From: Thiomonas sp. X19
Lineage (GTDB): Bacteria > Pseudomonadota > Gammaproteobacteria > Burkholderiales > Burkholderiaceae_C
Assembly (NCBI RefSeq): GCF_900089495.1
Contig: NZ_LT605203.1
Coordinates: 703,324 to 767,323, forward strand
Reading direction: 5' to 3'
Length of the DNA stretch: 64,000 nt
Part shown: positions 25,631 through 37,634 of the stretch, one piece after another
Layout: the number at the start of each line of letters is the position of its first letter
Numbering within the stretch: the stretch's first letter is position 1
Translations under genes and position numbers: made by a program
Notes under the pieces: generated by a model
Told to the model about the DNA's origin: nothing
Seen by the model: only the letters and a program-made list of their open reading frames with translations
Database searches by the model: none

Positions 25631-26995
25631 TCAGGCGCCAGGCTTTTCCATGTCGCCAAAGAACCGCTGGTAGGCGACGAGGTAGGCCAGTTGAAACCCC
25701 GCCGCCACAATGAACGGCGCGGTCAACCAGCCCTGGTGCAGCATCAGGCCGGCGATGGCCGGGCCGATGGCGCGCGGCACCTGGATGGAGACGTTGTTCA
25801 CCGTTGCCGCCAGGCCTTGGCGGTGCTGGCGCGTCAGCCCCATGGTCAGCGCCTGGCGCACTCCCAGCGTGCCTTGGTTGAAGGCGGCGCGCACTGCCCA
25901 GAACCCGGCCGCCAGGACAAACACCGGCATGAAGGGCGTGAGCACCATGAGCAGGAGCCCCGCCCCGCGCATGCCCACGACCGTGCGCACCACGCCATAG
26001 CGCGGCACGAAGCGCTGGGCGAGTTGCGCGCCGACGGCGGCGAGGACGAAACTCGCCGCCAGCGCCGGGCCGATGGTGGCCGGGCCGTGGTCGAAGCGGC
26101 GCAGGAACCAATACGCCATCAGCGGCGCCACCAGGCCGATGCCCAGGCCGTTGAGCGAATTGGCCAGACCCAGGCGCCAGAGCATGCGGTTCTCTTCGGC
26201 GTGGGTGGCGGAGTGCCCGCGGCCCTGCGTCTTCTCCTCATGGGCCGCGGGCGTGTCCGGCGTTGCACTTGGGCCGTTGCCCTCCACGGCCTGGAACTCG
26301 GTGTCGGCATCCGGCATGGCCGTGGCCGATGCGGACAGCGGCGGTTTGGTCCGCGCCCGCTTCACATCCGGCGCACGCCAGATCAGCGCCAGGCCGATGG
26401 CCGAGCCCATCAGGGGCAGCACGAACAGCGGGCGATAGGCCAGCGCACCGGGCAGCAAACCGCCCCACAGCGCGGGCAGCCCGGCGAGCAGTGCGCCCAG
26501 CGCCATGCCGAAAAAGCCCAGCGTGGAATTCAGGCTGAACACGCGCGAGCGCTGCGCCGGCGCCAGATCCTGCGCCAGCCAGGCCTGTTCCAGCGGGCCG
26601 AAGGGACCGGCCGCGCCGTTGGCGCCACGGCCGAAGCCGCCGAGCACCGCGCCCAAGGTCAGCACCCAGGTGGCGCTGCTGGCCAGCGCCAACAGCGCGC
26701 TCAGGATGAGCACACCCTCGTACGCCAGCAGGAACTGTTTGCGCCCGAGCCGGTCGCTGGCCGGGCCGATCAGCAGGGTCAGCGCCACGCCGAGCAAGAG
26801 CCCGGCCGACAGCACCGCGCCGATGGCCGCCGCGCTCCAGTTCAGCGCGTGCAGGTAGAGGGAGAAGCCCACCACCAGCGCGCCCTGGCCGACGCTGCGG
26901 CCAAAGCGCGCCCCCATGACGAGCTTGACCGCCGCCGGCCAGGCTTCATCCGCGCGTCGCGCGGGGCTGGGCAGGCTTTCGGTGGACATGGACAT
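25631..26995 (-). CDS. Major facilitator superfamily transporter
   Basis: Protein of 454 aa with about 12 hydrophobic segments arranged as 6+6. The signature loop between segments 2 and 3 reads GPASDRLGRKQFLLAYEG, the MFS motif A. A charged, proline-rich central loop of about 70 residues (DADTEFQAVEGNGPSATPDT) separates the halves and is longer than in most drug/H+ antiporters. The substrate cannot be told; the N-half is closest in style to sugar or drug efflux carriers. It lies 120 bases upstream of the exported repeat protein on the same strand, without clear functional linkage. Confidence 0.8.
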   Translation of the reverse strand: MSMSTESLPSPARRADEAWPAAVKLVMGARFGRSVGQGALVVGFSLYLHALNWSAAAIGAVLSAGLLLGVALTLLIGPASDRLGRKQFLLAYEGVLILSALLALASSATWVLTLGAVLGGFGRGANGAAGPFGPLEQAWLAQDLAPAQRSRVFSLNSTLGFFGMALGALLAGLPALWGGLLPGALAYRPLFVLPLMGSAIGLALIWRAPDVKRARTKPPLSASATAMPDADTEFQAVEGNGPSATPDTPAAHEEKTQGRGHSATHAEENRMLWRLGLANSLNGLGIGLVAPLMAYWFLRRFDHGPATIGPALAASFVLAAVGAQLAQRFVPRYGVVRTVVGMRGAGLLLMVLTPFMPVFVLAAGFWAVRAAFNQGTLGVRQALTMGLTRQHRQGLAATVNNVSIQVPRAIGPAIAGLMLHQGWLTAPFIVAAGFQLAYLVAYQRFFGDMEKPGA

Positions 26996-27236
26996 CGCGG
27001 TGTGGCGAACAGTGCGGCGGGGCTTCGGTTTGACGCTTCAGGTGGACGTGATGCATGGACGTGATGAAGGGGGCGTCGGCGAGCGGTCAGCGGACGGATC
27101 GGCAGACTCGCTCCGCGCACCTGATCGGCGAACGAGGCCGCATGCGACCTCGCCGGACTGTCTCCGCGCAGGTTGCAGCGCGCGGCGTCACGGGGATTTG
27201 TTCAGCGTCGCCTCAGGGTCGCGTGGCGCGTCGCGC

Positions 27237-27881
27237 TCAGCGCAGCACCAGGGCCCTGGTGCCGTCGGTTCCCGACGCCGGAACCAGCGCGGCCAGGGTT
27301 GGCAGGGTGTGGGCCAGCGCGGCGGTTTTGGCCGGAGCCGGCGCGGCCATGTAGCGCTTGATCTGGGCGATGACCGCCGGCTTGTCCCAGTCTTCCGGGC
27401 CGAGGGTGCGGGCCACTTCGTGGCCCTGCTTGTCGATCAGGATGGTGGTGGGCGTGCCGAGAATGTCGAGCATGTCCAGCGCGTGGCTGGTGGGGTCAAC
27501 GTAGATGGGCAGATGGTCGATGAAGTTGTCCTGGTAGAAACTTTTCACCGTGAAGATGCCGCCTTTGTCGATCGACAGCGGCACCACTTCGAAGTTCTTG
27601 CCGCCCAGCATGGATTGCAGCTTGTTCAGCGTGGGCATTTCATGCACGCAGGGCGGGCACCAGGTGGCCCAGATATTGAGCAGCACCACCTTGCCCTTGA
27701 AGTCCGCCAGGGTCATGGGCTTGCCTTGGGCGTTTTCGAACGTGACCTTGGCCAGCGGCAGCGGCTTGCCCGTGGGGTAGGGGGTGAAGGTGAAGCCGGC
27801 CGCAAAAGCCGGCGCCATGGGGACCAGGCAGGCCAGCGACAGGGCCGCAGCCGGCCGGGCGTGACGCAGGAAACGCAACAT
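27237..27881 (-). CDS. TlpA-like periplasmic thiol:disulphide oxidoreductase
   Basis: Protein of 214 aa from the ATG at 27881. The signal peptide is LRHARPAAALSLACLVPMAP ending near AFAA. A thioredoxin-fold domain follows with the active-site motif WCPPC (Cys75, Cys78) in VVLLNIWATWCPPCVHEMP, and the cis-Pro loop in GTPTTILIDKQGHEV. These features mark the TlpA/ResA/CcmG branch, which reduces apocytochrome c or other exported cysteines. The C-terminal 30 residues are alanine-rich and probably disordered. It is co-directional with PBP1A, 246 bases downstream of it; this spacer holds nothing recognisable. Confidence 0.88.
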   Translation of the reverse strand: MLRFLRHARPAAALSLACLVPMAPAFAAGFTFTPYPTGKPLPLAKVTFENAQGKPMTLADFKGKVVLLNIWATWCPPCVHEMPTLNKLQSMLGGKNFEVVPLSIDKGGIFTVKSFYQDNFIDHLPIYVDPTSHALDMLDILGTPTTILIDKQGHEVARTLGPEDWDKPAVIAQIKRYMAAPAPAKTAALAHTLPTLAALVPASGTDGTRALVLR

Positions 27882-28127
27882 GAACGATCTCCGAATGATG
27901 GGTGCGAGTTGTGGGAAAAGCATGGCAGATCGCGCCGAACTGACCAATCTTAGGCAGGCCGGGCGGCAATGGTTGTAAGCAAAATCCCGCCCGCACGAGC
28001 CATGCGGATTGGAGCCGCCGGCCGGGGCTGAAAGTTCCCCTGGGCTTTGACTGCCGCAGGCCAGCGGCCCAAGGCGCGCAGGAGGCCGTACGGCGCACCC
28101 CACCCGACCCGATGGGCGCGGCCCGGC

Positions 28128-30707
28128 TTACTTGCCGAGCCCCGGCAGCACGATGAAGGGGGCGTTGTTCTGCTGCGGAACCGGCTGGGCTTTGGCGGCG
28201 GGTCTGGCGCTCGGCGTCGGGGTGCCGCTGGTGATCGGCTCGCCGAAGCCGGAGGTGAGCCGGCCGCCAGCCGTACCCACCGCGGCAGCGGCCGCCGCGC
28301 CCGAGGCGGCGCCCAGCAACTGCGCCGGCACCGCGGCCGGGTCCAGCGGCGGGTATTGCTGCAGGAAATAGGCCTCTTTGGCGTTGGGCACGGCGAAGCG
28401 GCCCACCGAGGCGAAGCCGGTGGCCGGGTTCACCGGGATCTGCACCACGTCAGGCGGCGCCGCCCAGGGGATGTCGGGGTCGCCCTGCAGCGCGGTGCGC
28501 ATGTATTGCATCCAGATCGGCAGCGCCACGCTGGCGCCCTGCTCGCCGCGGCCCAGGCTGCGCGGCTGGTTGTAGCCCACCCAGGTGATGGTCACGCGGT
28601 TGTGGTTGTAGCCGTCGAACCAGGCGTCGAAAAAGTGCGAGGTGGTGCCGGTCTTGCCGGCCAGATCGGTACGGCCCAGCGCCTGCGCCGCGGCGCCGGT
28701 GCCGTAGTGAATCACGTCCTGCATCATGCGCGTCATCAGGTAGGCGTTGCCGGGGCTGATGATGCGTGGCGCATCGGGCTGGCCGAGCGCCGTTTTCGGC
28801 GCGGTGAACAGCACATTGCCGCGCGCGTCCACCACGGTGCTGATGAGCGTGGGCTGCACCAGATAGCCGCCGCTGGCGAACACGCCGTAGGCGCGTGCCA
28901 TCTGCAGCGGCGTGAAGCTGCCGGCGCCCAGCACCATGGTGGGGTAGGGGGGAATCTGGTCGAGCGGCAGGCCGAACTGCGAGGCATGGTCGCGCGCATA
29001 CGGCACGCCCACGGCCAGCACCACGCGCACGGCGCAGACGTTGTCGGAATGCGCCAGCGCGGCAGCGGCCGGCATGGGTCCGGCGAAGTGGTTCTCGTAG
29101 TTGTGCGGCTGCCACAGCGGCTGGCCGGCGCCGGGGTTGATGGAGATGGGCGCGTCGTCGATGATGGTGGACGGCGCCAGCCCCTCGGCCACCGCGGCCG
29201 AGTAGATGAAGGGTTTGAAGCTGGAGCCGGGCTGGCGGTAGGCCTGGTTCACATGGTCGAACTTCTCGTGGTTGAAGTCGAAGCCGCCCACCCAGGCCTG
29301 CACCGCGCCGGTCTGTGGCTGCAGCGACACCAGGGCCGATTGCGCCAGCGGCAGTTGCGCAATTTCCCAGCCGCCCTTGGGCAGTTTGAGCAGGCGCACC
29401 ACGCTGCCCACCACCACGCGCTTGGCGGCCGGAGCCTTGTCGTACAGGCCGGGGCGGCAGAACGTCAGGCCGTCGCCGGTAATGGTTTCCTGCTGGCCGT
29501 CGCGCCGCACCACCACCACGGTCTTGGGGCTCACCTGCAACACCACGGCGGCTTTCAGCCCGCCCACGTCGTGCGCGTTCTTCAGCGCGGCCACGGCGGC
29601 TTGGGTGGCGGCGTGCTCGCCGTCTGGCAGGTCGATGTGGCGCTCCGGACCGCGCCAGCCTTGGCGCCGGTCGTAGGCCAGCAGGCCGGCGCGCACCGCG
29701 GCGTTGGCGGCGGTCTGGTCCTTGTCCAACAGCGTGGTGGTGACCTTGTAGCCGTCGGTGTAAGCGGCTTCGCCGAAGCGCGCCACCATGATTTGGCGCA
29801 CCGCCTCGGCGGCGTAATCGGCGTCCACGCTGTAGTGCAGCACGCCCTGACCGGCGAGCACGTTCAGCGGCGCGGCGATGGCGTCGTCGTATTGCTGCTT
29901 GCTGATGTCGCCCAGCGCCAGCATGCGCCCGAGCACGTAATGCTGGCGCCATACGGCCAGCTTCATGCTGTTCTGCGGGTTGTAGGCCGAGGGCGCTTGC
30001 GGCAGCCCGGCCAGCACCGCCATCTGCGCCAGGCTCAACTCGGTGAGCGGCTTGCCGTAGTACACCTGCGCAGCGGCGGCGAAGCCATAAGCGCGCTGGC
30101 CCAGATACACCTGGTTGAGGTAGCGGTCGAGAATCTGATCCTTGCTCAGCGTGTTCTCGATCTTGTAGGCCATCAGCGCTTCGACGAACTTGCGCAGCGG
30201 GGTTTTCTCGGGCGAGAGGTAGAAGTCACGCGCCACCTGCATGGTGATGGTGGATGCGCCCTGCACCGCGCCACCGGCGCCGAAGTCGGCCAGCGCGGCG
30301 CGGATGACGCCGGTGAAGTCCACCGCGCCATGCTCGAAAAAGCGCGAGTCCTCGGCCGCCAGCACCGCCTGCTTGAGCTGCTTGGGCACCTGGTCGTAGG
30401 CAATGACGGCGCGGCGCTGCACGCCGAATTCGCCGATCAGCGTGCCCTGCGCGGTGTACACCCGCAGCGGCAGGTCGGGGCGATAGTCGGTGACTTTGTT
30501 CAGGTCGGGCAGGCGCGGCCACAGCATCACCACACACACCGTCAGCAGCAGCGCTCCGGCCAGGCCCAGCAGCGCCAGCCCGAGGATGATGGACGCCCAG
30601 CGCGGCAGGCCGCGGCGCGCGGGCTTGCGGGAACGCGGCTGGGGTTTGCGGGGCGGGGAGGCGGGCGAGGGCGCCGGTTTGTCCGGCTGGAAGGTGGGTT
30701 CAGTCAT
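28128..30707 (-). CDS. mrcA: Penicillin-binding protein 1A, bifunctional transglycosylase/transpeptidase
   Basis: Protein of 859 aa from the ATG at 30707. A proline/lysine-rich cytosolic tail precedes one membrane segment (residues 39-62, ASIILGLALLGLAGALLLTV). The GT51 transglycosylase follows, with Glu119 in AAEDSRFFEHGAVD as the catalytic acid and GASTITMQVARDFYL as a second block. The transpeptidase has Ser495-x-x-Lys498 in PGSSFKPF, then SDN, then KTGTT near residue 684. A low-complexity Ala/Pro tail ends the protein. It polymerises and cross-links peptidoglycan. The frame is open further upstream, but the chosen Met follows the stretch with no family similarity. Confidence 0.93.
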   Translation of the reverse strand: MTEPTFQPDKPAPSPASPPRKPQPRSRKPARRGLPRWASIILGLALLGLAGALLLTVCVVMLWPRLPDLNKVTDYRPDLPLRVYTAQGTLIGEFGVQRRAVIAYDQVPKQLKQAVLAAEDSRFFEHGAVDFTGVIRAALADFGAGGAVQGASTITMQVARDFYLSPEKTPLRKFVEALMAYKIENTLSKDQILDRYLNQVYLGQRAYGFAAAAQVYYGKPLTELSLAQMAVLAGLPQAPSAYNPQNSMKLAVWRQHYVLGRMLALGDISKQQYDDAIAAPLNVLAGQGVLHYSVDADYAAEAVRQIMVARFGEAAYTDGYKVTTTLLDKDQTAANAAVRAGLLAYDRRQGWRGPERHIDLPDGEHAATQAAVAALKNAHDVGGLKAAVVLQVSPKTVVVVRRDGQQETITGDGLTFCRPGLYDKAPAAKRVVVGSVVRLLKLPKGGWEIAQLPLAQSALVSLQPQTGAVQAWVGGFDFNHEKFDHVNQAYRQPGSSFKPFIYSAAVAEGLAPSTIIDDAPISINPGAGQPLWQPHNYENHFAGPMPAAAALAHSDNVCAVRVVLAVGVPYARDHASQFGLPLDQIPPYPTMVLGAGSFTPLQMARAYGVFASGGYLVQPTLISTVVDARGNVLFTAPKTALGQPDAPRIISPGNAYLMTRMMQDVIHYGTGAAAQALGRTDLAGKTGTTSHFFDAWFDGYNHNRVTITWVGYNQPRSLGRGEQGASVALPIWMQYMRTALQGDPDIPWAAPPDVVQIPVNPATGFASVGRFAVPNAKEAYFLQQYPPLDPAAVPAQLLGAASGAAAAAAVGTAGGRLTSGFGEPITSGTPTPSARPAAKAQPVPQQNNAPFIVLPGLGK

Positions 30708-30975
30708 TGCAGCGCGGGATGATAATCGCCGCAAGCCGCATTTTTGGGCGCTTGGCTGGCTGAAATGTGAGGGGATGTTTCGGCATCGGAGGCGCCCAAT
30801 GCCATGGCAGAGGCGACGCGCCATCGAGCCATGCCCTGCGTCCGCTGTTCCACGCATAGGGGCCATGCGGTCACGGAGGCGCGAGTCCTCCGGGAATCGG
30901 GCAGTGGCCAATCAGGGTCACCAACCAGGATCGGCATCCCCAGGTTGAGCATCCCGATGGCGCTGGCGGGCGGGT

Positions 30976-31503
30976 TTATGGCTGCGCCGGACGGTAGGCG
31001 GGTTGCGGCGGCGCATAGCCCGGCGCGGGGGGCGCGTAGCTGGGCGGCGGCACATAGCGCGGCGCCGCATAACCCGGCACCTGCGCACCGCGCGAGTACA
31101 TGCACTGCTGGTAGGCGATGTTGTAGGCGCGTTGCGCCCCGCCCTGGGTGTCGCTGTAGGTGCCGGCACCGCCGGCGCTGCCGGCCAGCAGCCCGAGGCC
31201 CGCGCCCACGCCGGCGCCCTGGCTGTTGCCGCCGATCAGGGCGCCTGCTGCAGCGCCCAGCACAGCGCCGGTGGCGCCCGAGACCAGCCCCGAATTGCTC
31301 GCGGACTGGCTGTAGCCGGCGATGCGCTGCGCCGCGAAGTTGCGGCAGGAGGCATCGATGGCCTGGAACTGCTCGAACGGCATGCCTGGCGCCGGCATCA
31401 CGGCGATGGTCGGACCCAAGGGCGCGGAGGCGCACCCGGCGAGCAACAAGGCCGAGGCCACGGCACCCAGGCCGAGGAAGGGAAGTTTGCGCATGGTGTT
31501 CAT
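30976..31503 (-). CDS. Glycine-zipper lipoprotein
   Basis: Protein of 175 aa from the ATG at 31503 (the ATG at 31494 is a close alternative). The lipobox LLLAGCAS places the lipidated cysteine at residue 24. A central glycine zipper (ATGAVLGAAAGALIGGN and GVGAGLGLLAGSAGGAG) should form membrane-associated helices, and the C-terminus is Pro/Tyr-rich (YVPPPSYAPPAP). This layout matches the YMGG/glycine-zipper family of outer-membrane lipoproteins of unknown detailed role, often linked with envelope integrity. It is the first of three small exported proteins on this strand. Confidence 0.78.
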   Translation of the reverse strand: MNTMRKLPFLGLGAVASALLLAGCASAPLGPTIAVMPAPGMPFEQFQAIDASCRNFAAQRIAGYSQSASNSGLVSGATGAVLGAAAGALIGGNSQGAGVGAGLGLLAGSAGGAGTYSDTQGGAQRAYNIAYQQCMYSRGAQVPGYAAPRYVPPPSYAPPAPGYAPPQPAYRPAQP

Positions 31504-31676
31504 CCTGCGAGTCGAAAGGGTCGTCGGGAAATCAGAGCAGAGGCGGGAATGGATGGGAGAAGCGGATCGGGGAAGCAGACAATACCGGATTGTCGGAAAT
31601 TGTTCGGTGCCTTGCTGAAGGGCGGCTGAAGCCGAGGGGCATGCGCGCGCCGGGGCCTTGCATGTCGCCGCCCCAG

Positions 31677-32138
31677 TCAGCGCTTGGCCGGTGGGGCCGT
31701 GGGCGCCGGAGGCGCAGGCTGCGCCAGGACCTGCGCCCAGCCTGCCGGGCAGGTGGCGATTTGCGGGTAGTACCCGGCCGGGTTGCTGCAGTAATACCAG
31801 TAGGAGGGCGGAGCCGGGCCCAGGGGCAGGTTCTGCACCTGGATGCGTTGCGGCGGCGCCTGCACCACCAAGGGCGGCGCATAGACCCAGGCATTCCAGC
31901 CCGGGCCCCAATCGTCGCCCCAGCCGCCATCCCAACCGTCACCCCAATCACCGCCGTCCCAGTCGGCATACATCGGCATGCCCACGCTGATGCTCCAGTA
32001 CATACGCCCCTGCGCCTGCGCGGCCGGAGCCAGGGTCAGCGACAGGGCCAAAGCCAAGGCCAGCGCCGCCAGCAAGCCGAACACGCCGCCAGCCACGCGC
32101 CCGATGCGATGCGAAACAAAGGAGTCGTCCATCATCAT
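31677..32138 (-). CDS. Small exported protein with C-terminal YYC...CPAGW motif
   Basis: Protein of 153 aa. It has a long hydrophobic signal (FGLLAALALALALSLTLAP, cleavage near AQA). A Trp/Asp/Gly-rich segment follows (DWDGGDWGDGWDGGWGDDWG), then a conserved-looking block SYWYYCSNPAGYYPQIATCP with two cysteines that may form a disulphide. The Pro/Ala tail is low complexity. I know this YYCxNPxGYYPxxxxCPxGW pattern from many Burkholderiales hypothetical exported proteins, but have no function to assign. Its neighbours on both sides are also small exported proteins of similar composition. Confidence 0.7.
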   Translation of the reverse strand: MMMDDSFVSHRIGRVAGGVFGLLAALALALALSLTLAPAAQAQGRMYWSISVGMPMYADWDGGDWGDGWDGGWGDDWGPGWNAWVYAPPLVVQAPPQRIQVQNLPLGPAPPSYWYYCSNPAGYYPQIATCPAGWAQVLAQPAPPAPTAPPAKR

Positions 32139-32404
32139 GCACCTCTCATGTTTTGACTGTAACGATCCAGTCCAGTTCCTGCCGACACACCGGAAAAAAA
32201 CGGCCAGGTACGCGGGGGAACGTGCCTGGCCTCAAGCTCGGTTTGCCACGAGGAGAGGTTTCGGGCAGGGTCAATCTAGCTCCGGTTTTTGTCCCGTCGA
32301 TGTGCGCAGTTTGAAGATCTGTTTCTGTTGCGCCCAGAGCGCTCCAGCCACGAGCGTCCTGCCTGGAGCCATGCGCCGGATTGGCAGCGCGCAGTGCCTG
32401 GTTT

Positions 32405-33049
32405 TCAGTGACCTGGGCCACCCTGGCCAGGTCCACCCTGGCCGCGATCCGGACCACGGCCATCGCCGTTGCCGCGGCCGTGGTCTTGTTGGTGGTCCTG
32501 TCCATGGCCCTGCCCAGGGCCACCTTGTTGAGGCCCATGCTCCGGGCCACGTCCAGGGCCATAGCCTTGCGGCGGCCCGTGTGGTCGCTGTTGCGTGTCG
32601 CCAGCCGCGCGGAAATGGCGCCAATGCGGGTCGCGGCCATACTGGCGCGCCTGCTCCTGGTAGCGGCCCCAGTCGCGGTCGTGGAAGCGGCGCAGTTGCG
32701 GTGGCGGGCCGGGCAGGCGGTACCACGGCCCGCCGTAATGCGGCCCGCGGTACCAGCCGCCGCCATAGTTGTAGTAATACACCCCGCCGAGGTAGAAGAT
32801 GGGCTGCTGCACTCCCAGGGCGACATACGCCCCGAGCGCCGGCACCCACACCATCGACGGCGGCGCCACGACCACCGGAGGCGGGTAGCCAGGTTGCACA
32901 TAAATCGGCTGCGGGGCATACACCGGCGGTGGCGTGCCGATGCTGAACTGAATGCTCACCGGCGGCCCCTCCGCATGCGCCAGGGCGCCTGCGCCCAGCA
33001 GGCTCAGCGCCGCCAGTGTGCGCAAGGTGGGGGTGGATCGAGTTTTCAT
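32405..33049 (-). CDS. Exported low-complexity protein with Tyr/Pro-rich N-half and Gly/His/Gln-rich C-half
   Basis: Protein of 214 aa from the ATG at 33049, preceded by a signal peptide (LRTLAALSLLGAGALAHA). Residues 30-70 are rich in Pro and Tyr (PPPVYAPQPIYVQPGYPPP), then comes WVPALGAYVALG and a Tyr/Gly-rich stretch (GGVYYYNYGGGWYRGPHYGG). The C-terminal 60 residues are dominated by Gly, His, Gln and Asp, and could bind metal. The 266 bases after its stop (32139-32404) hold no recognisable gene. The three exported genes here may be regulated together, but each has its own spacer. Confidence 0.65.
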   Translation of the reverse strand: MKTRSTPTLRTLAALSLLGAGALAHAEGPPVSIQFSIGTPPPVYAPQPIYVQPGYPPPVVVAPPSMVWVPALGAYVALGVQQPIFYLGGVYYYNYGGGWYRGPHYGGPWYRLPGPPPQLRRFHDRDWGRYQEQARQYGRDPHWRHFRAAGDTQQRPHGPPQGYGPGRGPEHGPQQGGPGQGHGQDHQQDHGRGNGDGRGPDRGQGGPGQGGPGH

Positions 33050-33276
33050 GCTGGTGCCTTCATGAGAAAACGCACGGTCGCCCGAAGACTTCTCAGAACT
33101 CGGGGCCTCTGCAAATTGGCGGCCGGGGGCACGCCCAGGATCAATCATGCCAGCCCGTTCACCGGTCTGGGTTGGTCCCCCGCCGCGCCAGCTTGTTGGT
33201 TGCTGTTTGCCGGGCCCAAGCCCGAACGGCGCCATTTACATATGTTGACCCAGTCCTGTTGCTGCATTGTGTCCGG

Positions 33277-33510
33277 TCATCCGTGGCGGGCGGAGGCAAG
33301 CTGTCCTGCATCAACCACCATCAGGGACGTGAGCAGTTTCTCGCCCTTGTTGAAGTCTTGGTCGCGGCGCAAGCCTTGCAGGACTTCGGTCAGGATCAAG
33401 TCGCCCACGGCCAAGGGTTGATTGCCGAGCAGGCTGTCGAGCTTGTCGGTTTGCGGGGTCGCGGAGCCACGGAAGTCGTCGATCCAGACGCTGGAATCGA
33501 CCAGGATCAC
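33277..33510 (-). pseudogene. Truncated VapC-type PIN-domain toxin
   Basis: The frame from GTG 33510 gives 77 aa: ILVDSSVWIDDFRG starts the PIN domain with the first conserved Asp, and VGDLILTEVLQGLRRDQDF carries the conserved Glu. The sequence stops at ASARHG, where a normal VapC of about 130 aa would continue with the last two acidic residues and the C-terminal helices. About 40% of the protein is therefore missing, so the nuclease site is incomplete and the product almost certainly inactive. The stop of the antitoxin remnant overlaps the start (TGA/GTG), the usual operon layout. Confidence 0.75.
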
Positions 33511-33584
33511 TTGTCGGACCTCATGGCATCGAGATCGCCTTCCCAGGTCAGTTTGCCGCGGAAACGGCGGACTTTTTCTGTGAG
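33507..33584 (-). pseudogene. VapB-type antitoxin remnant (C-terminal 25 codons)
   Basis: Reading the - strand just ahead of vapC gives KVRRFRGKLTWEGDLDAM with terminal RSDK and a stop that overlaps the toxin start. This is the toxin-binding tail typical of VapB proteins paired with PIN toxins. The frame is closed by a TAA at 33585-33587, so the DNA-binding N-terminus is gone. Together with the truncated vapC it shows that the module was cut at both ends. Confidence 0.7.
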
Positions 33585-33654
33585 TTAGGTACACGTTCTA
33601 GCCCTGGACAGGCGCCGCGGCGGGCGGGGCCAATCGTGTCCCGCCGTTCAAACC

Positions 33655-34218
33655 TCACCCCCCAAAATAGCCCGGCAGAATCTTCTCGTGCGTCGTTGCC
33701 GGGTTGTCGGCCAGCAAGTGCGGGTCGGTGGTGACGATGATCAGGCCGGCCATCGGGTCGCCGAAGCCGTGGACGGTGGGGCGCTTTTTCGGCATGGTGC
33801 GGCCGCCCGGTTCCTTCATCAGTTTGGCGTGAACGGAACAGTAGTAGAACTTCAATCCCGGCTGGCGGAAGGCTATTGCGTAGGTGCTCACCTTGTGCCC
33901 CGGCCCGGGCGTGCCTTCCACAGCGCCGTCGAAGCGGGGGCTGGGTTTGCCGGTGAGCGGGTTGTAGCCGACGATGGCGTGCGCGCCGGTGTCCTGGTCA
34001 ACGAACACCACGTCTTGCCCGGGGCGCACTGCCACCACGTTTTCCAGGAACATATTGGCGCCGTTCATGTGGATGTAGATCGGCGCGGGCTTGTGGGCCG
34101 GTGCCGTGGCCGCCTGGCTGAGCGGGGCGAACAGGGCGCAGGCGAGCAGCGCGGCAACGGCCGGCAGCGGGCGTCCAGCGGCGCGCAGGGCGCGGGATGC
34201 GAGGGTGGCGTTGGTCAT
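33655..34218 (-). CDS. Periplasmic cupredoxin-like copper protein
   Basis: Protein of 187 aa from the ATG at 34218, with a signal peptide (LPAVAALLACALFAPLSQA). The remaining domain has the plastocyanin-like layout: a first histidine in DQDTGAHAIVGYN (His80) and a C-terminal ligand loop FYYCSVHAKLM with Cys127, His130 and Met134. These could form a type-1 copper site, though the Cys-His-Met spacing is one residue shorter than in plastocyanin. The C-terminal 45 residues are additional. It lies 167 bases after the RND pump gene on the same strand, supporting a role in copper or other metal handling. Confidence 0.72.
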   Translation of the reverse strand: MTNATLASRALRAAGRPLPAVAALLACALFAPLSQAATAPAHKPAPIYIHMNGANMFLENVVAVRPGQDVVFVDQDTGAHAIVGYNPLTGKPSPRFDGAVEGTPGPGHKVSTYAIAFRQPGLKFYYCSVHAKLMKEPGGRTMPKKRPTVHGFGDPMAGLIIVTTDPHLLADNPATTHEKILPGYFGG

Positions 34219-34385
34219 GGCAGTCTCCTTGGCGATGGGATCGAAGGGGAAGGACGGCAGCGCCCATCGCGGCGCGTCGGCTGGGGACGAAAAGGCGGCA
34301 TTCCTGCCAGGCTTGGTTGGCAGGCCAAGTGGGCATGCTGAGTTGGTTTGATGGGGGTTTGCCTGCCGGGTTTCATGCGCGGCAT

Positions 34386-37633
<3,248 letters not shown>

Positions 37634-37634
<1 letters not shown>

